Shown: positions 6,627-13,826, numbered from the stretch's first letter. The stretch is 14,092 bases of DNA from Nitrospirota bacterium (GCA_016212685.1 JACREW010000036.1:1-14092), one strand, 5' to 3'. Numbers and translations: made by a program. The notes: a model not told the origin generated them from the sequence alone.

Positions 6627-6662
6627 GCAAAAAATGTTCTGGTCTTTGTAATATATATTTCT

Positions 6663-8546
6663 ATGCAGAATCATAAAAATAGACTTACCATTTTTCTCCC
6701 CGCAGCCGGCCTCGGCGAGAGGCTGAGGCCGATTACATATCACACGCCCAAGCCTTTGCTGCCTATACTCGGCAAGCCGTTAATAGAGAGCATTATCGAA
6801 AAATTCTCTTTGGTATCATCCGGCAAGATAGGAATAAACCTCCACTATAAAGCCGATATGTTAAGAGAATGGGGCAGGAGTTCGATATTTTCAGAGCGCA
6901 TAGAATTTTTTTACGAGGACCCCATCCTCGGCACAGGCGGGGCTTTGAAGAATGCGGAGAAATTTCTCATCGACGGGCATTTCCTTGTGCACAATTCAGA
7001 TATTGTATCTAATATTGATTTTTCCATTCTCATAGAGACACATCTTACAGAGGGCAATATTGCGACCCTCGCAATGCACGACTATCCGAGATATAACAAT
7101 GTTGTTTTGGATGATAAAGGATATGTCATAGACGTAGAAAATGCCGGGACCTCTATGCCTAATCCCGATACAGGCGGGAAGAAATCAGCATATACCGGAA
7201 TTGCGATCTACTCTCCGGAGATTTTGAAGTTTTTGCCTCAAGGCGTTTCCCATGCCACAGTCGCGTGGCTTGCGGCAGCCAAGGCAGGACATAAGGTAAA
7301 GGCCCTCGATTTCACCGGATGCTGTTGGAACGACATTGGAACGCCGCAGGCGTATGCATTGGCAATAGTGGATGCATTGAGGGCTGACGGCGAGACAATA
7401 TACATTCACCAATCGGTGAAGGATTGCTCGAATATTGAAATGGATGGATATATTGCGATAGAGAAAGGCTGTGTGCTTGATAAGAAACCGTCCCTAAGAA
7501 ACTGTATAGCGCTTGAGGGCAGCCGGATTGAATCTAAGATATATGAAAACCGTATAATCGGCCCGGACTTTGAAATACCGTTAAGCGAAGCGGAAATGTT
7601 CGGAGCCGATAATGATAATGGGTTAATACTCATCGGCACGGGAGGTTCTGACAGGAGATATTACAGGACAAAAAAAGGCAATGAAAATGCAGTGCTTGTA
7701 AAATATGCAAAAGACGATCCTGATTTTAAACGTCATATAGAATACACAAGGTTTTTAAAAAAATACGGCATACCGGTTCCTGAATTGATAAGCGTAGATG
7801 TGCAGAATATGACTGCAATGTTTGAAGACCTCGGCGACCTCTCTCTTTATTCGTGCTTCAAATGCAGGCGGAAGGATGAGCATATAGAGAATATGTATAA
7901 AAAGGTTATGAATATTGCGGCGGCGATCCCTAAGACCGTCAGGCATATATCCGAATGTCCTCTTCTTGAGGAAAGAATATTTGATTATGAGCATTTCAGG
8001 TGGGAGACCGAATATTTTATTGAGAAATTTGTGAAGTGGATAAAAGGAATAGATGTTAGAGACAATGCGGCATTACAAAATGAGTTTCATATGCTCGCAT
8101 TAAAAGCGGATTCTTTTCCAAAAACCGTAATACACCGCGATTTTCAGTCGCAGAATATTATGATTAAAAGCGGTTGGCCGAGATTGATCGATTATCAGGG
8201 CGCGCGCATTGGGCCTCCGGCCTATGATATAGCCTCGATGCTGTGGGATCCCTATTACAGGCTTGATGATGAGATGAGAGAAAGGCTTGTAAGTTATTAT
8301 GCGGATAAAATGAAAGAAATTCAGAGCGCTGAGTTCAGCGCTGATGAATTTCTTGAATCACTTGCTGTATGCCGTCTTCAGAGGCATATGCAGGCGCTCG
8401 GAGCGTATGGATTTCTTTCTGCAGTTAAAGGCAAGAAATATTTTTTAAAACATATTCCGGAAGGTCTAAGACTATTGAAAGAGGATATACTTCCTTTGAA
8501 ATCAGAATATCCGGCGTTATATGAATTGATAATAAAATTAAGTTGA
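6663..8546 (+). CDS. murU-amgK: MurU-AmgK fusion: MurNAc-1-P uridylyltransferase plus anomeric MurNAc kinase
   Basis: A 627-residue two-domain protein. Residues 8-245 are a sugar-1-phosphate nucleotidyltransferase: LPAAGLGERLRPIT (12-25), PKPLLPI (29-35), metal-binding D113 in HNSD and WNDIGTPQAYA (222-232). Residues ~247-300 look like a short linker. Residues ~320-627 are an aminoglycoside-phosphotransferase-like kinase: loop IGTGGSDRRYYRTK (324-337), catalytic HRDFQSQNIM (491-500) and LIDYQGARIGPPAYDIAS (508-525). Together they would convert MurNAc to MurNAc-1-phosphate and then UDP-MurNAc, the salvage route of Pseudomonas AmgK and MurU, which are separate proteins there. A GDP-mannose/kinase role is the alternative. 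ATG 6663 is chosen because homology starts soon after it; no Shine-Dalgarno is visible. The stop lies in a three-copy AGTTG repeat (8541-8555). Confidence 0.82.
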   Translation: MQNHKNRLTIFLPAAGLGERLRPITYHTPKPLLPILGKPLIESIIEKFSLVSSGKIGINLHYKADMLREWGRSSIFSERIEFFYEDPILGTGGALKNAEKFLIDGHFLVHNSDIVSNIDFSILIETHLTEGNIATLAMHDYPRYNNVVLDDKGYVIDVENAGTSMPNPDTGGKKSAYTGIAIYSPEILKFLPQGVSHATVAWLAAAKAGHKVKALDFTGCCWNDIGTPQAYALAIVDALRADGETIYIHQSVKDCSNIEMDGYIAIEKGCVLDKKPSLRNCIALEGSRIESKIYENRIIGPDFEIPLSEAEMFGADNDNGLILIGTGGSDRRYYRTKKGNENAVLVKYAKDDPDFKRHIEYTRFLKKYGIPVPELISVDVQNMTAMFEDLGDLSLYSCFKCRRKDEHIENMYKKVMNIAAAIPKTVRHISECPLLEERIFDYEHFRWETEYFIEKFVKWIKGIDVRDNAALQNEFHMLALKADSFPKTVIHRDFQSQNIMIKSGWPRLIDYQGARIGPPAYDIASMLWDPYYRLDDEMRERLVSYYADKMKEIQSAEFSADEFLESLAVCRLQRHMQALGAYGFLSAVKGKKYFLKHIPEGLRLLKEDILPLKSEYPALYELIIKLS

Positions 8547-8560
8547 GTTGAGTTGTCTAC

Positions 8561-8723
8561 ATATTGCAGGAATGCTTTCAAAGCCTTTATAAGTGCTGTT
8601 TGCAGTGTTAACGAGAAATGATAAATGTTTAGCTCAAGTGGCAACCACCGATGCGGATGACGAAAAGATGTATGTTGATTTGAAGTTCTTAAGATAAAGT
8701 TTTTGAAAGCACACCAGCCATAT
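8561..8723. repeat. ~163-bp inverted-repeat (MITE-like) element A
   Basis: The terminal arms 8561-8590 and 8694-8723 are complementary at 24 of 30 positions, sharing the core TGCTTTCAAA. The element fills most of the 220-base gap between murU-amgK and rnhA. Its arms resemble those of the element at 11381-11541 (common core around CAAAGCCTTT). The interior has no gene. No transposase is present, so it would be non-autonomous. The other 50 or so bases of the gap hold only a possible promoter. Confidence 0.65.
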
Positions 8724-8730
8724 ATATTAT
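8703..8730 (+). promoter_or_regulatory. Predicted promoter of rnhA
   Basis: TTGAAA (8703-8708) and TATTAT (8725-8730), 16 bases apart, each match the sigma70 consensus at 5 of 6 positions. The -35 lies inside the right arm of inverted-repeat element A, and the -10 lies just beyond it. The rnhA ATG is 36 bases downstream. Confidence 0.45.
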
Positions 8731-8766
8731 GATGTGAGAATTGTTTAAGTTAGGTTAAAATAAAAC

Positions 8767-9231
8767 ATGACAGATAAAGAAAAAACTTTTGTTGAAATTT
8801 ATGCAGATGGGGCGTGCAGCGGGAATCCGGGCGTAGGCGGCTTCGGCGCGATACTCAGAGCAGACGGAAAAGAGAAGGAGATTTCCGGGTGTGAAGATAT
8901 GACCACCAATAACCGCATGGAGCTTATGGGCGTGATCACTGCGCTTGAAGCCCTAAAAAAGCCTTGCAGGGTAAAAATAACGACAGACTCAAATTATATA
9001 GTGAAGGGCATGAACGAATGGATCAAGGGATGGATAAAGAACAACTGGAAAAATTCTCAAAAAAAGGATGTCCTTAACAGAGATTTATGGGAGAGGCTCC
9101 TTAAGGCTTCAAAGCCTCATGATATAAAGTGGCTCTGGATAAAAGGCCACAACGGACATGTCGAAAATGAGCGGTGTGATGAGCTTGCCAGAAAAGAGAT
9201 AAAAAAATGTAAAAAACGGATGCAAAAATGA
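8767..9231 (+). CDS. rnhA: Ribonuclease HI
   Basis: Cleaves the RNA strand of RNA-DNA hybrids in the cytoplasm. The 154 residues match RNase HI length, with all catalytic residues in place: D14 (YADGACSGNPG), E52 (TNNRMEL), D74 (TTDSNY), H128 (KGHNGH) and D138 (ERCDELA), each exactly four positions later than in the E. coli enzyme. The basic C-terminus (KKCKKRMQK) is slightly extended. It overlaps the following U32 gene by four bases (ATGA), so the two are co-translated. No strong Shine-Dalgarno is visible. Confidence 0.97.
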   Translation: MTDKEKTFVEIYADGACSGNPGVGGFGAILRADGKEKEISGCEDMTTNNRMELMGVITALEALKKPCRVKITTDSNYIVKGMNEWIKGWIKNNWKNSQKKDVLNRDLWERLLKASKPHDIKWLWIKGHNGHVENERCDELARKEIKKCKKRMQK

Positions 9232-10460
9232 AAAGACCCGAACTCCTCGCCCCTGCCGGAGATTTTGAAAAACTGGAGACCGCGATCCATTACGGCGCCG
9301 ATGCCGTTTATCTGGGGGATTCGCGTTTCAGCCTAAGAGGCAAGGCAGGAAATTTCGATTCCGTTGAACTGAAGGCTGCCGTAGATTATGCCCATGAACG
9401 GGGAGTCAGGTCTTATGTGACTACTAATATTTTCCCTCACAACAGAGACCTTCCGCATATCGAAAGGCATATAGAACTATTGAAGGAAGTTAAGCCCGAC
9501 GCGGTCATACTTTCAGACCCCGGAGTATTCGCCATGTTTAGAAAGACAGCGCCTGAGATAGATATTCATGTCAGCACTCAGGCGAATATTACAAATAGCG
9601 AATCCGCTCGTTTCTGGGAGGGCCTCGGCGCGAAGAGGCTCGTTCTTTCGAGAGAGCTGGCGATAGATGAGATCAAGGAAATAAGGGATAAGACAAAACT
9701 CGAACTCGAAGTCTTCGTGCACGGCTCGATCTGCATATCATATTCGGGCAGATGTTATATGAGCAGCTTTCTCGCGTCGAGAAGCGCCAACATGGGAGAA
9801 TGCACGAATTCATGTAGATGGAACTATGCGCTCATGGAAGAGAAACGTCCCGGCGAATATTTCCCGGTATTCGAAGACGAGAGGGGCACATATATCATGA
9901 GTTCAAAAGACCTCTGCATGATAGAGCACCTGAACCTGCTCGCGGAAGCCGGGATAAACAGTTTTAAGATAGAAGGCAGGATGAAAGGTATAAATTATGT
10001 TGCGGGCGTGGTAAAGACTTACCGCGAGGCCGTGGATTCGATTGAAGAAGGAAAGCCATACATCGTAAATAAACGGTGGTTCAGGGACCTCTCAATGTTC
10101 AGCAGCAGGGGATATACTACAGGCATGTTTTTCGGCAGGCAGCCGGATGAGGACTATAATTTTGACGGAGAGGCTTACAGGATGAGCCATGAACTCGTGG
10201 GCATTATCCTTAAGATTGACGGGAATGCCGCAAAGATTGCCCTGAGAAATAAGCTTAATGCAGGAGATTCTGTCGAGTTTCTCTCCCCCGGTCTCGAAGA
10301 AAAACTTTTTGAGATAACCTCGATTAGGGATGAAGATCATATAGAGATTACATCCGCTAAAAATGAGGACATTGTGTTCATTATGGTTCCTGAAGGAGTC
10401 AGGGAGAACGACATAATCAGGAGAGTAAAGAACTTTAGGCAGTCACCTTCATTGTCGTAG
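9228..10460 (+). CDS. Peptidase U32-family protein (TrhP/YegQ-like tRNA hydroxylation)
   Basis: The 410-residue protein begins RPELLAPAGDFEKLETAI and carries the U32 signature EVFVHGSICISYSGRCYMSS (161-180). C169, C176, C192 or C196, and C230 resemble the four cysteines that hold an iron-sulfur cluster in related U32 proteins such as UbiU. The C-terminal domain after ~residue 320 is a beta-rich U32 C-domain. Length and architecture fit the TrhP (YegQ) group, which acts in 5-hydroxyuridine formation at the tRNA wobble position; RlhA (23S rRNA) and true collagenase-like peptidases are less likely. It is coupled to rnhA by ATGA and overlaps the convergent nagA end by 12 bases. Confidence 0.85.
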   Translation: MKRPELLAPAGDFEKLETAIHYGADAVYLGDSRFSLRGKAGNFDSVELKAAVDYAHERGVRSYVTTNIFPHNRDLPHIERHIELLKEVKPDAVILSDPGVFAMFRKTAPEIDIHVSTQANITNSESARFWEGLGAKRLVLSRELAIDEIKEIRDKTKLELEVFVHGSICISYSGRCYMSSFLASRSANMGECTNSCRWNYALMEEKRPGEYFPVFEDERGTYIMSSKDLCMIEHLNLLAEAGINSFKIEGRMKGINYVAGVVKTYREAVDSIEEGKPYIVNKRWFRDLSMFSSRGYTTGMFFGRQPDEDYNFDGEAYRMSHELVGIILKIDGNAAKIALRNKLNAGDSVEFLSPGLEEKLFEITSIRDEDHIEITSAKNEDIVFIMVPEGVRENDIIRRVKNFRQSPSLS

Positions 10461-11330
10461 ATACCTTTCAGGATTTTCCGTAACTGATTTCATTATGACT
10501 TCCTCATCAAATCCCATTTCGATTAGCCTCTCTGAGGATTCTGTATTTGTCATGCATCCGCCCAAGAGTTTTCCGTGCTTATTGCTGATGCCCCGCAGTT
10601 TAGCGGACGGAATTGTCTCTTTCACGGAATCGGAAACAATAATTATCTTGTCGGGATTTTTTGCCTTGAATATAAGTTCGATGGTTTGGGGATGCAGATG
10701 ATACGGGTCTGCGATTACCTCGATATAAATATCAGGATTTGTCAGCCCAAAGCCAGCGATGCCCGGTTCCCTGTGATGAAATGCCCGCATTGCGTTGAAT
10801 ATGTGAGTTATCCCCTTTGCGCCTGCATGGAAGCCTTTTTCCGCTTCAAGATATGTAGCGTCCGAATGTCCCATGCTGACTATTATTCCCATATCGGTTA
10901 TGGTCTTTATAATTGTGACCGCCCCTTCGAGTTCCGGCGATATTGTGATTATCTTCACGATATCTTCAAAACCATCTATAAGTTTTTTCAGGTTATCTTC
11001 GGTAGGATCGATAAATGTTATGGCGTTTAATGCCCCGCATTTGATCGGATTCAGGAACGGGCCTTCAAGATGAACGCCGATAATAGTTGAGGGTTGAGAG
11101 TCAGGAGTTGAGAGTTTTGATTCGGCAGCCTTTTGAAGTTCCATAGCCTCTTTTATAACTGCCATGTTCTCACGCATTATCTTTATGGTGGCGGGGTATA
11201 TCGTGGGGATGATTCCGGAAACGCCTTGTTCTCCGTGTATTCCGGCTATTCTGAGTATATGTTCCGCAACTGTAGTCCTCGTGTCATAGCCGCCGATGCC
11301 GTGAGTATGAACATCTATAACTTTTCTCAT
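10449..11330 (-). CDS. nagA: NagA-like N-acetylglucosamine-6-phosphate deacetylase, barrel only
   Basis: NagA removes acetate from GlcNAc-6-phosphate. The 293 residues keep the amidohydrolase barrel and metal and catalytic residues: H8 and H10 (DVHTHG), E89 (HLEGPFL), H155 (MGHSDATY), H176 (THIFNAM), HHREPG (185-190) and D234 (VSDS). Compared with the ~380-residue E. coli protein it lacks both the N-terminal ~50 residues and the C-terminal ~30 residues that form the small beta-sandwich domain. Residues 72-82 come from a heptamer repeat. The usual IADGxH is IADPYH here. No ribosome-binding site is evident at ATG 11330. Function as GlcNAc-6-P deacetylase is likely, but the substrate may have shifted. 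Confidence 0.8.
   Translation of the reverse strand: MRKVIDVHTHGIGGYDTRTTVAEHILRIAGIHGEQGVSGIIPTIYPATIKIMRENMAVIKEAMELQKAAESKLSTPDSQPSTIIGVHLEGPFLNPIKCGALNAITFIDPTEDNLKKLIDGFEDIVKIITISPELEGAVTIIKTITDMGIIVSMGHSDATYLEAEKGFHAGAKGITHIFNAMRAFHHREPGIAGFGLTNPDIYIEVIADPYHLHPQTIELIFKAKNPDKIIIVSDSVKETIPSAKLRGISNKHGKLLGGCMTNTESSERLIEMGFDEEVIMKSVTENPERYLRQ
11085..11115 (-). repeat. Degenerate heptanucleotide tandem repeat inside nagA
   Basis: On the minus strand four heptamers follow one another (ACTCTCA, ACTCCTG, ACTCTCA, ACCCTCA) and then a partial ACT. They encode KLSTPDSQPST (residues 72-82), a polar linker just before the conserved GVHLEGPFL strand, where canonical NagA has no such low-complexity sequence. 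Confidence 0.65.
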
Positions 11331-11380
11331 AATCGTATGTTAATACACAATCAGACATTTTTAACATAGTCCGCAATCAT

Positions 11381-11541
11381 AGATGGCAAGCATTCCTCAA
11401 AGCCTTTAATAATGCGATGAGATTATTAAATTGCCTGTTTCTCTGCTTAATGGATAGGTGATGCAGAAATCGCCCTTAAACAGCTGGAGGGTTCGGCATT
11501 AAGGTATCGCTATTAAAGGCTTCTCTGAACACCTGCCATCT
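11381..11541. repeat. ~161-bp inverted-repeat (MITE-like) element B
   Basis: The arms 11381-11410 and 11512-11541 are complementary at 23 of 30 positions; the ends begin AGATGGCA and the inner part shares AAGCCTTTAAT exactly. Pairing continues inward with a two-base bulge (GCGAT). The element fills most of the 241-base divergent gap between nagA and the DUF1460 gene. Arm sequence, length and intergenic setting match element A at 8561-8723, although interiors differ. An inner stem (CTGTTT around 11436 with AAACAG near 11478-11483) suggests strong RNA folding if transcribed. Confidence 0.68.
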
Positions 11542-11571
11542 ATAAATAGGAATTATGATATTATAGCATTT

Positions 11572-12303
11572 ATGGAATCCATCATTTTAGGCAAATGGAC
11601 AGAGGAAAGGCTCGACTCTATTTTGCGAGAAGCGGTAGAAATTCAGGATATAGGAGAGAGAATAGCCTTCCTTTCAGAAAAATTCATTGGCATGCCGTAT
11701 CAAGAAAAAACGTTGATAGGAGATATTAATACGCCGGAGGTATTTGTTATAAACCTTTCCGGCGTGGATTGTTTTACCTTTATCGATTATGTCGAGGCAA
11801 TGAGGCTGTCCGGCTCTCTTGATGAATTCAAGGAAAATTTGAAGAAGGTGAGATATGAATCCGGCAATGTTTACTTTCAAAACAGGAATCATTTTTTTAC
11901 GGACTGGATAGAATTTAATCCTGAGTTTGTAGATGATGTTACGGAAGAAATCGGCGGCAGAAATATTGTGAAAATGCAGAAGATTTTGAATCTAAAAGAG
12001 GACGGGACTTATTATTTGGCAGGGATAGAGGTGAGAGGGCGTGAGATAAAGTATATTCCGCCTGATGCCTTTGATGATTCTATTATCGAGAAATTGAAAA
12101 CAGGCGATTATGCCGGAATATATTCGGAGAAACATGGGCTGGATGTCTTGCATGTGGGGATTATAATTAAAACAGCGGATGGAGTCTATTTGCGGCATGC
12201 CTCGTCAATTGGAAGAAAAGTAGTGGATGAGGATTTCAAGGAATATATGCACGGCAAGCCAGGATTGATTATATTGAGAGCAAAATATAAAGGCAGGGTA
12301 TAA
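11572..12303 (+). CDS. DUF1460 (NlpC/P60-like) N-acetylmuramoyl-L-alanine amidase family protein
   Basis: The 243 residues fit PF07313 (DUF1460), a circularly arranged NlpC/P60-type cysteine amidase family shown in a structural study to act on MurNAc-peptide bonds. The likely catalytic Cys is C67 in GVDCFTFIDYVEAM, with H194 in DVLHVGI; H209 in LRHASS is also conserved-looking. Many homologues are exported, but this protein starts MESIILGKWTEERL with no signal peptide. The frame upstream, open to 11503, adds no hydrophobic stretch or standard start. It is therefore probably cytoplasmic and could play an AmpD-like role on muropeptides imported by neighbouring AmpG. It converges on ampG and shares its terminator. 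Confidence 0.8.
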   Translation: MESIILGKWTEERLDSILREAVEIQDIGERIAFLSEKFIGMPYQEKTLIGDINTPEVFVINLSGVDCFTFIDYVEAMRLSGSLDEFKENLKKVRYESGNVYFQNRNHFFTDWIEFNPEFVDDVTEEIGGRNIVKMQKILNLKEDGTYYLAGIEVRGREIKYIPPDAFDDSIIEKLKTGDYAGIYSEKHGLDVLHVGIIIKTADGVYLRHASSIGRKVVDEDFKEYMHGKPGLIILRAKYKGRV

Positions 12304-12340
12304 TATTTCCGCTCCAATACAATACCCTGCCTTCTATATT
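12284..12340. terminator. Bidirectional terminator between the DUF1460 gene and ampG
   Basis: A perfect 12-bp inverted repeat AAGGCAGGGTAT (12290-12301) and ATACCCTGCCTT (12322-12333) encloses a 20-base loop. The stem extends outward through AATATA/TATATT (12284-12289, 12335-12340) with one bulged base. The hairpin overlaps the ends of both convergent genes and has A/T-rich flanks on both sides, so it can serve both transcripts. Confidence 0.7.
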
Positions 12341-13586
12341 AATGTTTCAAATCCAAGATGGCATCACGCATCCGCCATAAAAGCCACAATCCCGGCAGGG
12401 CGGCGAGTGCGGTGATGAAGAAGAATTGCGCCCATCCGAGCGATGCTACGATGAATCCCGACGTGGGGGCGATAAAAATCCTTCCGAGGGAGGCGAGCGA
12501 TGATAGAAGCGCGTATTGCGTTGCGCTGTATCTCTGATTGCATATAGTCATGAGCAGCGCAACAAAGGCGGCGGTGCCCATGCCTCCGCTTAAATTCTCA
12601 AACGCCACTGCGAAGATGAGCATGCCGTAACTTTTGCCGAGCCACGCCAGAACCATAAACGAGAGGTTGGACACTGCCTGCAATACTCCAAAAAATAAAA
12701 GGGAGCGGAAAAGGCCGAGCCGCGCCATCATTGCGCCGCCGAACATAGCCCCGACGATTAGGGAAATAAGGCCGAGCCCCTTGTTGATTGTCCCTACGTC
12801 CGTAGGAGTAAAGCCCACGCCTTTTATAAGAAACGCTGTAGTCAGGGTTCCGGCATAGGCATCTCCGAGCTTGTATAGGATGATTAGAAGCAGCAGCATT
12901 AGAGCGCCGCGCCTCGAAAAATAATCCTTCAACGGCCCCCATATAGCCTCTTGAAGATTTTTTGGGGGGATGATTTTTTGTTCGGGCTCGGGGCCTAAAA
13001 GCGTGGAGACCACACCTATGCCCATGATTCCGGCCATGATAAGGTAAGTGTTTCTCCAGCCTATATGATCGGACATAATGAGCGCCAGCGCTCCTGAAAC
13101 GAGCATGGCGATACGGTAGCCCATTACGAATACGGCAGCGCCTGAACCGCGCTCTTTCTCTCGAAGCACGTCCGTTCTGTAAGCGTCGATAACAATATCC
13201 TGAGACGCTGAGGAAAAGGCTACTACAAGGGCAAAGGCCGCTATGAGCATTGGGGCTTGTTTGGGCGAATTAAAGGCCATTGCCGCGATGCCGAGCATCA
13301 GCGCTATTTGTGTTATAAGAATCCAGCCCCTTCTTCTTCCAAGCCGATTGCCCAATTTCGGCACGAACCTGTCCATAAACGGAGACCAGAGGAATTTAAG
13401 AGTGTATGGCAGGCCGGCAAGCGCGAAAATACCGATAGTCCTTATATCCACGCCGTCTATAGCCATCCATGCCTGAAGCGTGCCGCTCGTTAATGCAAGC
13501 GGCAATCCGGATGCGAATCCGAGCAGCGTAACCGCCGCGATCCGCCTGCTTGTGAATACTTGAAGATAAGGGGTTAATTTGCTCAA
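12339..13586 (-). CDS. ampG: AmpG-type muropeptide permease (MFS)
   Basis: Proton-driven inner-membrane importer of GlcNAc-anhydroMurNAc (peptide) fragments. The 415 residues form about 12 membrane segments. AmpG motifs include LGFASGLPLALTSGTLQAWM (22-41), LKFLWSPFMDRF (63-74), GRRRGWILITQ (83-93), the strongly conserved SASQDIVIDAYRTD (126-139) and LYKLGDAYAGTL (about 241-252). The start is TTG at 13584-13586, supported by AAAGGA (13593-13598) six bases upstream; no ATG is suitably placed. It is convergent with the DUF1460 amidase gene, and both belong to the same recycling route. Confidence 0.93.
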   Translation of the reverse strand: MSKLTPYLQVFTSRRIAAVTLLGFASGLPLALTSGTLQAWMAIDGVDIRTIGIFALAGLPYTLKFLWSPFMDRFVPKLGNRLGRRRGWILITQIALMLGIAAMAFNSPKQAPMLIAAFALVVAFSSASQDIVIDAYRTDVLREKERGSGAAVFVMGYRIAMLVSGALALIMSDHIGWRNTYLIMAGIMGIGVVSTLLGPEPEQKIIPPKNLQEAIWGPLKDYFSRRGALMLLLLIILYKLGDAYAGTLTTAFLIKGVGFTPTDVGTINKGLGLISLIVGAMFGGAMMARLGLFRSLLFFGVLQAVSNLSFMVLAWLGKSYGMLIFAVAFENLSGGMGTAAFVALLMTICNQRYSATQYALLSSLASLGRIFIAPTSGFIVASLGWAQFFFITALAALPGLWLLWRMRDAILDLKH

Positions 13587-13671
13587 ATGTTATCCTTTAT
13601 TCAGAGAGAGGCTTATTTTGCATATTTATATGAAGTCCATATTACCACAAAATACGAAATTGCGGGAATAT

Positions 13672-13691
13672 CTCATGATTGATTTCATGAG
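13672..13691. promoter_or_regulatory. Palindromic site upstream of ampG
   Basis: CTCATGA (13672-13678) and TCATGAG (13685-13691) form a perfect 7-bp inverted repeat with a 6-base spacer, about 86 bases upstream of the ampG start. Read on the plus strand it is followed by a T-rich run (CTTTTTCTGTTTT), so a weak terminator is an alternative to an operator. No convincing ampG promoter was found. Confidence 0.35.
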
Positions 13692-13767
13692 CTTTTTCTG
13701 TTTTAAAAATCACTAATGTGTGCTATATTTAGACAGTTTTAGGTAAATAGGATAGTTCGTATAGTAA

Positions 13768-13796
13768 TTGTTACGCGACGATAAGAAAAGAATAAT
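13768..13796 (+). promoter_or_regulatory. Possible promoter of the TPR-like gene remnant
   Basis: TTGTTA (13768-13773) and AATAAT (13791-13796), separated by 17 bases, match sigma70 consensus at 4 and 5 of 6 positions. The ATG of the downstream reading frame is 30 bases further on. The region is AT-rich, so chance matches are likely. Apart from this and the palindrome at 13672, nothing is seen in 13587-13826. Confidence 0.3.
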
Positions 13797-13826
13797 TAAG
13801 ATTTAGCGAGTGATAGATAATTAGGT

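Noticed and set aside
6609..6662. Eighteen-residue upstream extension of MurU-AmgK
   Set aside because: It would begin inside the vapBC operator and is AT-rich; nucleotidyltransferase homology begins after the ATG at 6663.
8378..8644. 88-codon minus-strand frame across the end of murU-amgK and element A
   Set aside because: It is antisense to the kinase domain and made partly of inverted-repeat sequence; no domain is recognised.
541..11541. CRISPR array
   Set aside because: The repeats seen are short tandem heptamers or isolated inverted repeats, without regularly spaced identical repeats, and no cas genes are present.
12598..12942. 114-codon minus-strand frame inside ampG
   Set aside because: It is an alternative frame of a clear AmpG coding region, with no recognisable domain.
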